Below are positions 15,582 through 21,539 of a stretch of DNA of 21,539 nucleotides, piece after piece. Every line of letters begins with the position of its first letter. Position 1 is the first letter of the stretch. Where the stretch lies: contig JAIPDY010000023.1 of assembly GCA_021737445.1 (NCBI GenBank), positions 1 to 21,539 of the forward strand. Reading direction: 5' to 3'. The notes beneath the pieces were generated by a model. It was given only the letters and a program-made list of their open reading frames with translations, had not been told where the DNA came from and searched no databases. Both the position numbers and the translations under genes were made by a program. Origin of the DNA: Desulfotignum sp. Its GTDB lineage: Bacteria > Desulfobacterota > Desulfobacteria > Desulfobacterales > Desulfobacteraceae.

Positions 15582-17411
15582 TTAAGGCTGGCGCAAATCC
15601 AGGGATGGGAATCGGGTGGCTGCGGAAAACCGGTCTACAAATCCGGGTTCGGAAGCCAGATCAAGAAAATGCACCTGTCTGGATAATTTCTGGATTTTTT
15701 TTTGGTGTGTTTTGTTCAGCAATGCCATGACCGCGCCGGTACCGGCCAGGTTTTCTGCTGCGATCATCTTGTTTTTGCAGATATCGCCGGGCAGCATCCC
15801 GATATCCCGGGCGTTTTTCCAGTCAAATTTGGCACCGAAGGCCCCAGTGAGAATGGTGCGGTCCACCTCTTTGACCCCGGCCCTGTCCAGAAGAAGTTCA
15901 ATCCCCACAAACAGGGCTGCCTTTGCCAGCTGGACCTGGCGGACATCCTTGAGAAGAAACCGGATATCTGTGCCAGGCAGGGTGAATGCCCGGCCTACAC
16001 CGGTATCATCGCAGGTCACCCCATTTTTTTTAGGATCAAAGGTGCCGTCTTCCCGGGTGATGCCGGTTTTGCGCATGGCAGCCAGAATATCAATGACTCC
16101 TGAGCCGCAGATACCGGCAGCCGGTGCATTGTTGATTGTTTCATGGGCAATGACGTCTTTGTCCACCCAGACACGGCTCACCGCCCCGGTGGCGGCCCGC
16201 ATGCCATTTGATATCTGTGCCCCTTCCAGGGCAGGCCCTGTGGCACAGCTGGTGGCCCAGGTCGTTGTACCGGTGCACAGCATGAGTTCACCGTTGGTGC
16301 CGATATCAATGATCAGGGTGGTCTCTTTTCTGGTGTGGGACCGGTCCCCCAGACAGGCAGCCAGGATATCTCCCCCCAGAAATCCGGAAATCACCGGAAA
16401 GATATATACCGGAACCGTTTGGGGGATATGCAGTCCCAGATCAGCCCCGGTGGTGACCAGACCATTCTGGAGGACCGGCAGGTACGGGGCAATGCCCAGG
16501 GTGTGTGGGTTGAATCCGGCGATGATATGCTGCATGGTGGTGTTGCCCACCATGGTGATCCGGTCAATGGCATCCAGGTTTTTGCCAACTTCTTCCAGGC
16601 AGGCCTCGATGAGGTGATTCATGGCTCCGGCAGCCAGTTGCTGCTGGGCTGTAAGATGGGCTGGATTTTTTCCTGCGGCCGCGATTCTGGAGATCACATC
16701 CTCCCCATACCGGCGCTGGGGGTTGACCATGGCCTTGGCTGTCAGAATGGTACCGTCTGCCATGTCACACAGGTAGGCGGCAATGGTGGTGGTGCCTATA
16801 TCAAAGGCAATGCCCAGTCCGGTTGGGTGCAGTCCTTTTTGCACGGCAATGACACCGGCATCTTCCTCAAATACCACGGTGAGATCCTTGTCATACATAC
16901 CAGGATCAGACAGCTGTGCCAGAGAAAACCGGTTGTTGAACCGGATTTTTCGAAAAAATTTTGCAGCCACTGCCCGGCAGATTTTTTCCGCCTGGCTCAA
17001 GGTGTCTTTGCCTTCAGCCGCCTTGATCTCGGCGGCGGTGAGAATAAAGCGGTGTACCACCGGATCAATGGGAAATTTTCCCTGAATCCCGGTTTTGCCG
17101 AACACCTCATTTCCCACAACCAGGTTTTCCGGTATGGTGACCTGCAACGGTCCTTTAAGTACAATGGCCTGGCAGGATAAGCGGTGATCAGCCTCTTTTT
17201 TTTTCAGCAGCTTTTGTTCCTGTTTTGTCCTGGGGGACAGGTGGTCAGGGTGATCCACAATGACAAGGCATTTTCCGCAGGTGCCTTTTTCTCCGCAATC
17301 GGATCGCAGCAGTATCCCCCTGGAAAGGGCGGCTTGAAACAGCGTGGTTCCGGCCGGCACAGTGACCCGCCGGCCAAAAGGTTCAAAAATGATGGTGCAG
17401 GATGGTGTCAT
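15582..17411 (-). CDS. RACo-like ATP-dependent reductive activase: [2Fe-2S] ferredoxin fused to ASKHA domain (DUF4445)
   Basis: This is a 609-aa member of the family of reductive activators of corrinoid proteins (RACo, RamA-related), which use ATP and a low-potential electron to reduce Co(II) to Co(I). Residues 1-95 are a plant-type [2Fe-2S] domain with Cys39-x5-Cys45-x2-Cys48 and Cys80. A linker domain (100-195) follows. The ASKHA ATPase part has phosphate-1 GIAFDIGTTT (200-209), phosphate-2 IIDIGTNGELM (367-377), the conserved SGFLGGDILAA (342-352), ATGPALEGA (390-398), AAGICGSGVIDILAA (431-445) and adenosine motif LTGAFGAKFD (521-530). AAAGGA lies about 10 bases before the ATG. A strong promoter lies upstream. 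No corrinoid protein or methyltransferase gene is near; its divergent neighbours encode a radical dehydratase system, so its client is uncertain. Confidence 0.9.
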   Translation of the reverse strand: MTPSCTIIFEPFGRRVTVPAGTTLFQAALSRGILLRSDCGEKGTCGKCLVIVDHPDHLSPRTKQEQKLLKKKEADHRLSCQAIVLKGPLQVTIPENLVVGNEVFGKTGIQGKFPIDPVVHRFILTAAEIKAAEGKDTLSQAEKICRAVAAKFFRKIRFNNRFSLAQLSDPGMYDKDLTVVFEEDAGVIAVQKGLHPTGLGIAFDIGTTTIAAYLCDMADGTILTAKAMVNPQRRYGEDVISRIAAAGKNPAHLTAQQQLAAGAMNHLIEACLEEVGKNLDAIDRITMVGNTTMQHIIAGFNPHTLGIAPYLPVLQNGLVTTGADLGLHIPQTVPVYIFPVISGFLGGDILAACLGDRSHTRKETTLIIDIGTNGELMLCTGTTTWATSCATGPALEGAQISNGMRAATGAVSRVWVDKDVIAHETINNAPAAGICGSGVIDILAAMRKTGITREDGTFDPKKNGVTCDDTGVGRAFTLPGTDIRFLLKDVRQVQLAKAALFVGIELLLDRAGVKEVDRTILTGAFGAKFDWKNARDIGMLPGDICKNKMIAAENLAGTGAVMALLNKTHQKKIQKLSRQVHFLDLASEPGFVDRFSAATRFPSLDLRQP

Positions 17412-17462
17412 ATAAATTAAATCCTTTTGGGCAGCATCTGGACGAGCGTGATTAACGGCTGT

Positions 17463-17491
17463 ATCCTAAAGTCGGGACTTTTTTTTGTCAA
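17463..17491 (-). promoter_or_regulatory. Sigma-70 promoter of the RACo-like gene
   Basis: On the minus strand: TTGACA (17491-17486), a 17-bp spacer, then TAGGAT (17468-17463). The -35 is perfect and the -10 matches four of six. The start point should be near 17456, about 45 bases before the ATG. The spacer contains a 14-bp palindrome. Confidence 0.75.
17468..17481. promoter_or_regulatory. Operator-like palindrome AAAGTC-GG-GACTTT
   Basis: The perfect 6+2+6 inverted repeat sits entirely within the -35/-10 spacer (and the first -10 base) of the RACo-like gene's promoter. A protein bound here would block RNA polymerase, so a repressor site is the simplest reading. On the plus strand a T-run follows, but no gene on that strand ends nearby, so a terminator role is unlikely. 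Confidence 0.5.
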
Positions 17492-17513
17492 GGCATTATC
17501 TTTTTCACACCTT

Positions 17514-17542
17514 TTGACTTATCAGCCGGTGTTCGGTATAAG
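17514..17542 (+). promoter_or_regulatory. Sigma-70 promoter of the 2-hydroxyacyl-CoA dehydratase operon
   Basis: TTGACT (17514-17519), a 17-bp spacer, then TATAAG (17537-17542): five of six matches in each box. The start point should be near 17549, leaving a leader of about 85 bases before the ATG at 17635. Its -35 lies 22 bp from the -35 of the divergent promoter. Confidence 0.78.
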
Positions 17543-17634
17543 AACCATCAGGCAACAGGGTCCTGGGCAGAATCATCCGGGATCTCACAGCACCTCTTTG
17601 GGGATAAGGGAAAACGACACAGGAGACAGATTAC

Positions 17635-18747
17635 ATGAAGGAGATTGAACGCTTCCATGAAGCCGTGAATAATATTTTCGACACGGTTTTAAAAATACAG
17701 AAAACCAACCGGAAAATTATTGGATACCTGTGCTCCTACGCACCTGAAGAGATCATCCATGCCGCAGGCTTTCATCCCATGCGGCTGTTTTCCTCCAAAC
17801 ACGAGATCATTCTGGCGGAAAACCATCTCCAGTCCTATTGCTGCTCTGTTGTCCGGGGAATTCTGGAAGACAGCCTGGCCGGCCGGCTGGATTTTCTTGA
17901 CGGCACGGTTTTTCCCCATACATGTGATTCCATGCAGCGGCTAAGTGATATCTGGCGCATGAATGGAAAATATCAATTTTTTGCCGACCTGGTCCTGCCG
18001 GCCAAGCTCAATACAAACAGCGCGGCCATCTATATGAAAAAGGTGCTGGCCCGGTTTAAAGAAGATCTTGAGGCTGCAGTCGGGAAAAAAATCATTGATA
18101 CAGATCTGGCAGACTCCATTGCGCTGTGCAACAGTATCCGCAAACACCTTTTGACTATCTATGGGTTGAATTGCCGGTATCCCGGATCTATCCGGGGGGT
18201 TGACCTGTATGCCCTGGTAAAAGGCGCCATGATCATGGACAGAAAAGAGGCTGCCGACCTTCTGGCCGGTATTGTGTCACATCTTGAACAAAAGGTTTAT
18301 CCGGATAGCCCGGCAAAAAGGGTGATCCTTTCTGGTTCCTTGTGCGACACCCCGGATATATTTGACGCGGTTGAGGCTGCCGGCGGAGCTGTTGTGGGAG
18401 ATGACCTGTGCACAGGTCAGCGATGGTTTGACAGTGCTGTGGCTGAAGATGAGGACCCGCTGTCCGCCATTGCCAGCCGCCTGATGGGCCGGGTAATCTG
18501 TCCTGCAAAACATGCAGGCCTGACCTTCCGGGCAAAAAATCTTGTCTCGCTTGTCCGCAGGAACCGGGCAGCCGGGGTCATTTTCCTGATGCTCAAATTC
18601 TGTGATCCCCATGCATTTGATTATCCGTATCTCAAGGAGTTTCTCGACAAGAATGGGATCAAAAGCACGGTTCTAGAAATGGATGGCCTTCAGCAAAGCC
18701 AGGGCCAGTTTTCCACCCGGATTGAAACATTTATTCACATGCTGTAA
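17635..18747 (+). CDS. 2-hydroxyacyl-CoA dehydratase subunit, beta/HgdB-HadC-FldC type
   Basis: This is one subunit of an oxygen-sensitive iron-sulfur dehydratase of the 2-hydroxyglutaryl-CoA dehydratase D-component family, which dehydrates (R)-2-hydroxyacyl-CoA through a ketyl radical after one-electron activation. The 370-aa length matches the smaller subunit of such enzymes. Family blocks: YLCSYAPEEIIHAAGFHPMR (31-50), SYCCSVVRG (67-75), HTCDSMQR (95-102), GGAVVGDDLCTG (250-261) and LKFCDPHAFDYP (320-331). Cys69/70, Cys97 and Cys323 are the expected cluster ligands. Cys33, Cys237 and Cys259 are additional cysteines near the core. GGAGA lies about 9 bases before the ATG. First gene of a three-gene operon, 15 bp before the partner subunit. 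A benzoyl-CoA-reductase-type subunit (BcrC-like) is the main alternative, but the other Bcr genes are absent. Confidence 0.88.
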   Translation: MKEIERFHEAVNNIFDTVLKIQKTNRKIIGYLCSYAPEEIIHAAGFHPMRLFSSKHEIILAENHLQSYCCSVVRGILEDSLAGRLDFLDGTVFPHTCDSMQRLSDIWRMNGKYQFFADLVLPAKLNTNSAAIYMKKVLARFKEDLEAAVGKKIIDTDLADSIALCNSIRKHLLTIYGLNCRYPGSIRGVDLYALVKGAMIMDRKEAADLLAGIVSHLEQKVYPDSPAKRVILSGSLCDTPDIFDAVEAAGGAVVGDDLCTGQRWFDSAVAEDEDPLSAIASRLMGRVICPAKHAGLTFRAKNLVSLVRRNRAAGVIFLMLKFCDPHAFDYPYLKEFLDKNGIKSTVLEMDGLQQSQGQFSTRIETFIHML

Positions 18748-18762
18748 TATAAGGATCTTCAT

Positions 18763-19992
18763 ATGTCTGAAAAACCTGTTGACACAACAAAAATCAGATC
18801 CGTCAAAAAAATGCGGGATCTTATGACCACCTACTATCTTGAGGCCCTGAGCGCCGGACAGAACAATAAACAGGTGGCCTGGATCACATCGGGAGGTCCT
18901 GTGGAACCCCTGGTGGCCATGGATATCATCCCGGTTTATCCTGAAAATCACGGCGCCATGATCGGTTCGGCAAAAATGGGGGAAGAACTTTGTGCCAAAG
19001 CGGAAGAGATGGGGTACAGTTTTGATCTGTGCTCCTATGCCAGGGCCGATATCGCCTGTTCCGTGGAAAAGGGCGGCCCCATCGGCGGGCTGCCCAGGCC
19101 TGACATGCTTATCTGCTGCAACAATATCTGCGGCACGGTGTTAAAATGGTATGAAATCCAGGCACGGTTTTACAATGTACCGTTGTTTATTCTGGATACC
19201 CCGATCTGCCATACCGGGTATACACCTGACATCGCCGCTTATGTCAGGGCCCAGGTGGATGAATATATTGTCTTTCTTGAAAATGTGACCCAGAGAAAAC
19301 TGGATCATGACAAAATGACGCAAGTGGGAAAACTGTCTTTTGAAGGCCAGCGTCTCTGGCAGAAGGTGCTTAATACCACAGCCCACAAACCATCCCCCAT
19401 GTCTGCGTTTGACGCTTTTTTCTTTCTTGCTCTCATTGTGACCCTGAGGGGGACACCTATAGCAGTTGACTTTTACAAAGAATTGATCGCAGAAATGGAG
19501 CAGCGGATCAAAGACGGAATCAGCAGTATTCCCCATGAAAAATACCGGCTGTTATGGGACAACCTGCCGGTCTGGCACCGGCTCAAATGGCTGTCAGCCA
19601 GGTTTTCCGGCCACAATGCCTGTCTGGTGGCTGACACCTATACCTCTGCCTGGTGCGGGGCCATTCAATATATTGATGAGGACAATTTTCTGGATTCCAT
19701 AGCCCAGGCGTATACCAGAATTTATCTGAACATCGGTGTGGACCAGATGGCTGACCAGGTTTTGGACATGATCCGGTTTTACGATGTAAATGGACTGGTT
19801 ATGCACTCCAACCGGTCCTGCAAGCCCTATTCCTTCGGCCAGATGGACATCATGAAAACCGTCAGGGAAAAAACCGGCCTCCCGGTTCTCATGATTGAGG
19901 CAGACATGGTGGATCCCAGAAGCTTTTCACAAGCCCAGGCGGAAACACGGATTGACACATTCATGGAAATCATCAAACAAAGGGAGGCATAA
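18763..19992 (+). CDS. 2-hydroxyacyl-CoA dehydratase subunit, alpha/HgdA-HadB-FldB type
   Basis: This is the larger partner subunit of the dehydratase. The 409-aa protein matches HadB/FldB length. Conserved blocks are ITSGGPVEPLVAMDIIPVYPEN (41-62), the cluster-ligand segment FDLCSYARADI with Cys90, GGLPRPDMLICCNNICGTVLKWYE (108-131) with Cys118/119 and Cys123, LFILDTP (141-147), DTYTSAWC (291-298) and HSNRSCKPYSFGQ with Cys353. These supply the three cysteines normally binding a [4Fe-4S] cluster per subunit. AAGGAT precedes the ATG by about 6 bases. Order is beta-alpha-activator, unlike hadI-hadB-hadC or hgdC-hgdA-hgdB where the activator comes first. Substrate unknown: no CoA-transferase or hydroxyacid dehydrogenase is adjacent within the window. 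Confidence 0.9.
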   Translation: MSEKPVDTTKIRSVKKMRDLMTTYYLEALSAGQNNKQVAWITSGGPVEPLVAMDIIPVYPENHGAMIGSAKMGEELCAKAEEMGYSFDLCSYARADIACSVEKGGPIGGLPRPDMLICCNNICGTVLKWYEIQARFYNVPLFILDTPICHTGYTPDIAAYVRAQVDEYIVFLENVTQRKLDHDKMTQVGKLSFEGQRLWQKVLNTTAHKPSPMSAFDAFFFLALIVTLRGTPIAVDFYKELIAEMEQRIKDGISSIPHEKYRLLWDNLPVWHRLKWLSARFSGHNACLVADTYTSAWCGAIQYIDEDNFLDSIAQAYTRIYLNIGVDQMADQVLDMIRFYDVNGLVMHSNRSCKPYSFGQMDIMKTVREKTGLPVLMIEADMVDPRSFSQAQAETRIDTFMEIIKQREA

Positions 19993-19998
19993 CAGCCG

Positions 19999-20769
19999 AT
20001 GATCTGTGCAGGCATCGATATCGGTTCCATTACTGCCAAGGCCGCCCTGATAAATGGCAAAGATCTTCTGGGCACCCTGGTGATTCCCACCGGGTACCAT
20101 CACCTGAATGCCGGCATCCGGGTGTTTGACACCCTGCTGCAGCAAAATGGCCTGTCCCGCACAGATATCAGTTTTGTCGTATCAACAGGCTATGGCCGTG
20201 CCAGTGTTGATTTTGCTGACAAAACCATGACTGAAATTCTCTGTCACGGGGCAGGTGCCCATTTTCTGAATCCTGATATCCGGGGTGTCATTGATGTGGG
20301 AGGCCAGGACAGCAAGGCTATTCTTCTGGATGACCAGGGCCGGGTGGAAAATTTTGCCATGAACGATAAATGTGCAGCTGGCACGGGAAGATTTCTGGAA
20401 GTGATGGCCCGTGCCCTGGAGGTTGCGCTGGACCAGATGGGAGAGGTGGGCCAAAAGGCAGACAACCCGTCAAAAATCAGCAGTATCTGTACTGTGTTTG
20501 CCGAATCAGAGGTTATCTCCATGATTGCCCGGCAGGAAAAAAGAGAAAACATTATTGCCGGTATCCATGATGCAGCTGCGGCCCGTGTGGCCAACCTTGC
20601 CGCCAAAATCAGGATCAGGGGGCCTGTCATGATGACCGGCGGGGTGGCGAAAAATTCAGGCATGGCAGCTGCCCTTGAGAAACGGTTGAAACTGCCCCTT
20701 ATCATCGAATCTTTTTCCCAGGAGACCGGGGCCATAGGAGCTGCCGTACTGGCAGCTGGAACAGGATAA
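19999..20769 (+). CDS. 2-hydroxyacyl-CoA dehydratase activator (HgdC/HadI/FldI type, archerase)
   Basis: This is an ATP-dependent one-electron donor that activates the preceding dehydratase. The 256-aa protein has the BadF/BadG/BcrA/BcrD ASKHA fold: phosphate-1 GIDIGSITAKAALI (5-18), TGYGR (63-67), IDVGGQDSKAI (98-108), phosphate-2/cluster loop NDKCAAGTGRFLEVMA (122-137) with Cys125, CTVFAESEV (164-172) with Cys164, and adenosine motif MTGGVAKN (212-219). Cys125 and Cys164 from each monomer would bind the [4Fe-4S] cluster bridging the homodimer. Length is standard for single-chain activators (about 255-260 aa). GGGAGG lies about 11 bases before the start, and it follows the alpha subunit by 6 bp. 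The stop codon lies in the left arm of a hairpin. Confidence 0.93.
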   Translation: MICAGIDIGSITAKAALINGKDLLGTLVIPTGYHHLNAGIRVFDTLLQQNGLSRTDISFVVSTGYGRASVDFADKTMTEILCHGAGAHFLNPDIRGVIDVGGQDSKAILLDDQGRVENFAMNDKCAAGTGRFLEVMARALEVALDQMGEVGQKADNPSKISSICTVFAESEVISMIARQEKRENIIAGIHDAAAARVANLAAKIRIRGPVMMTGGVAKNSGMAAALEKRLKLPLIIESFSQETGAIGAAVLAAGTG

Positions 20770-20788
20770 AAATGACGTTTTTATCCTG
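20762..20788. terminator. Candidate terminator hairpin overlapping the activator stop codon
   Basis: CAGGATAAAAA pairs perfectly with TTTTTATCCTG around a TGACG loop (11-bp stem). The TAA of the activator gene (20767-20769) lies in the left arm. The stem is A+T-rich and no separate T-run follows immediately, though a six-T run occurs at 20806-20811. It separates convergent genes and could act on both strands; termination efficiency is uncertain. Confidence 0.55.
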
Positions 20789-20812
20789 CAACTGCCTGCC
20801 GGCCGTTTTTTG

Positions 20813-21539
20813 TCAGTTGAACCAGATATCATTTTCCAGATATGCCTGGTCCAGTTTTTCCTGGTGATGTTTCAGCTGATCCCCCATATCAGCGGCCAGG
20901 GTATGGAGCAGATAATGGATAAGGCTGATCATGGACACCGGGGTGCCCAGAAACGGGATGCTTTTCTGGGGAGTGATCAGGACATGGTCACTGAACTGGA
21001 CCAGGGGGCAGGCGGCACTGTCTGTGATCAAAATCTGGCACAGGCCCTGATGTCTGGGTATCTTTCCCAGGCGGATCAGTTCATTGGGATAGCGCGAAGT
21101 GGCAATGACCACCACCACCGCGTCCTTGGGGGCAAAAATCATCTGGTCCATGCTGGTTCTGTCACTGCCGTTGAGGATGCACACGCTGGTCCGGATTTTT
21201 GACATGGTCCAGCCCATGTAGTGGGCAGATGAATAAGAGAGCCTGGAGCCCATCACATACACGGCCGGTGCTGTTTTCAATGCGGTGCGCACAGCCTTCA
21301 CCGTTGCAGGGTCAATGTTGTTGTGCATCGCCCTGATGCGGCGGATATCCTGATTGATGAGGCGGCCCAGTTCCTTATCTTCACTGCCGGCCACCAGATG
21401 GCGCATCCTGCCTCGCTCCACCAGGGTCAGGTCCCTGTCGATGAGATCCCGCAGGGTGTTGATGAAACCAGCATAGTTCCTGAACCCCAGCTGCCGCACA
21501 AACCGGACCACGGTTGCCTCACTGGTGCCCACCGCTGCT
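20813..21539 (-). CDS. RpiR/MurR-family transcriptional regulator, N-terminus outside window
   Basis: This is a DNA-binding regulator with an N-terminal HTH_6 domain and a C-terminal SIS sugar-phosphate-binding domain. Only part of the HTH is in the window: VGTSEATVVRFVRQLGFRNYAGF is the recognition-helix region typical of RpiR proteins, and the frame stays open to base 21539. The GTG at 21532 is therefore internal, not the start, and about 40-50 residues are missing. The SIS domain runs from about the APAVYVMGSRLSYSSAHYMGW segment through GSDRTSMDQMIFAPKDAVVVVIATSRYPNE. Known relatives sense phosphosugars, but many are uncharacterised. It converges on the dehydratase operon; its targets may lie beyond the window. 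Confidence 0.88.
   Translation of the reverse strand, partial: AAVGTSEATVVRFVRQLGFRNYAGFINTLRDLIDRDLTLVERGRMRHLVAGSEDKELGRLINQDIRRIRAMHNNIDPATVKAVRTALKTAPAVYVMGSRLSYSSAHYMGWTMSKIRTSVCILNGSDRTSMDQMIFAPKDAVVVVIATSRYPNELIRLGKIPRHQGLCQILITDSAACPLVQFSDHVLITPQKSIPFLGTPVSMISLIHYLLHTLAADMGDQLKHHQEKLDQAYLENDIWFN

Noticed and set aside
15616..16617. 333-codon plus-strand frame across the RACo-like gene
   Set aside because: It is a shadow of the RACo-like coding sequence, whose ASKHA and [2Fe-2S] motifs run through the whole minus-strand frame.
17635..20769. Class I benzoyl-CoA reductase (BcrABCD)
   Set aside because: Only one activator-type subunit is present instead of the BcrA/BcrD pair, and no ring-degradation genes are nearby. 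Subunit sizes and motifs fit 2-hydroxyacyl-CoA dehydratase better.

Overview
The window looks like chromosome of a strictly anaerobic, Gram-negative bacterium, most plausibly a sulfate-reducing Desulfobacterota member of the Desulfobacteraceae type. That placement is inference. It rests on two oxygen-sensitive ATP-dependent reductive activases, a 2-hydroxyacyl-CoA dehydratase, several solute-uptake systems, Sec signal peptides on a binding protein and a SYLF protein, and G+C-rich genes with clearly A+T-richer intergenic DNA. I see no rRNA, tRNA, CRISPR array, insertion sequence or prophage gene.

Layout. (1) 18-5852 (+): a tightly packed dipeptide/oligopeptide ABC transporter set (dppB, C, D and F-like; start/stop codons touch or overlap) followed 41 bp later by a cytosolic CocE/X-Pro-dipeptidyl-peptidase-type serine hydrolase. 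The set has no binding protein inside the window. (2) 5912-7207 (-): an ammonium transporter with a sigma-54 (-24/-12) promoter. (3) 7208-7800: a 593-bp A+T-rich divergent control region. (4) 7801-12656 (+): a branched-chain amino-acid (Liv/HAAT) ABC operon in the unusual order livG-livK-livH-livM-livF, with an intercistronic hairpin after the binding-protein gene. (5) 12690-12731: a bidirectional terminator. (6) 12734-17411 (-): EEP-family nuclease, cardiolipin-synthase-type phospholipase D, a secreted SYLF protein and a RACo-like [2Fe-2S]/ASKHA reductive activase, all on one strand. (7) 17412-17634: a compact divergent promoter region with two good sigma-70 promoters back to back. (8) 17635-20769 (+): two 2-hydroxyacyl-CoA dehydratase subunits and their HgdC-type ATP-dependent activator. 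(9) 20813-21539 (-): an RpiR/MurR-type regulator cut by the window edge.

How the genes fit together. The first 12.7 kb is nitrogen and amino-acid acquisition: peptides in, peptide bonds cut, ammonium in, branched-chain amino acids in. The second half contains a ketyl-radical type dehydratase, which in characterised relatives removes water from (R)-2-hydroxyacyl-CoA intermediates of amino-acid degradation. Co-location suggests amino-acid catabolism, but no CoA-transferase, 2-hydroxyacid dehydrogenase or acyl-CoA dehydrogenase is present, so the substrate cannot be named.

The most interesting locus is 15582-20769. There two different classes of ATP-driven low-potential electron injectors (a RACo-like protein and an HgdC-type archerase) are transcribed divergently from promoters whose -35 boxes lie only 22 bp apart, with a 14-bp palindrome inside one of them. 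No corrinoid protein or methyltransferase, the usual RACo client, is visible.
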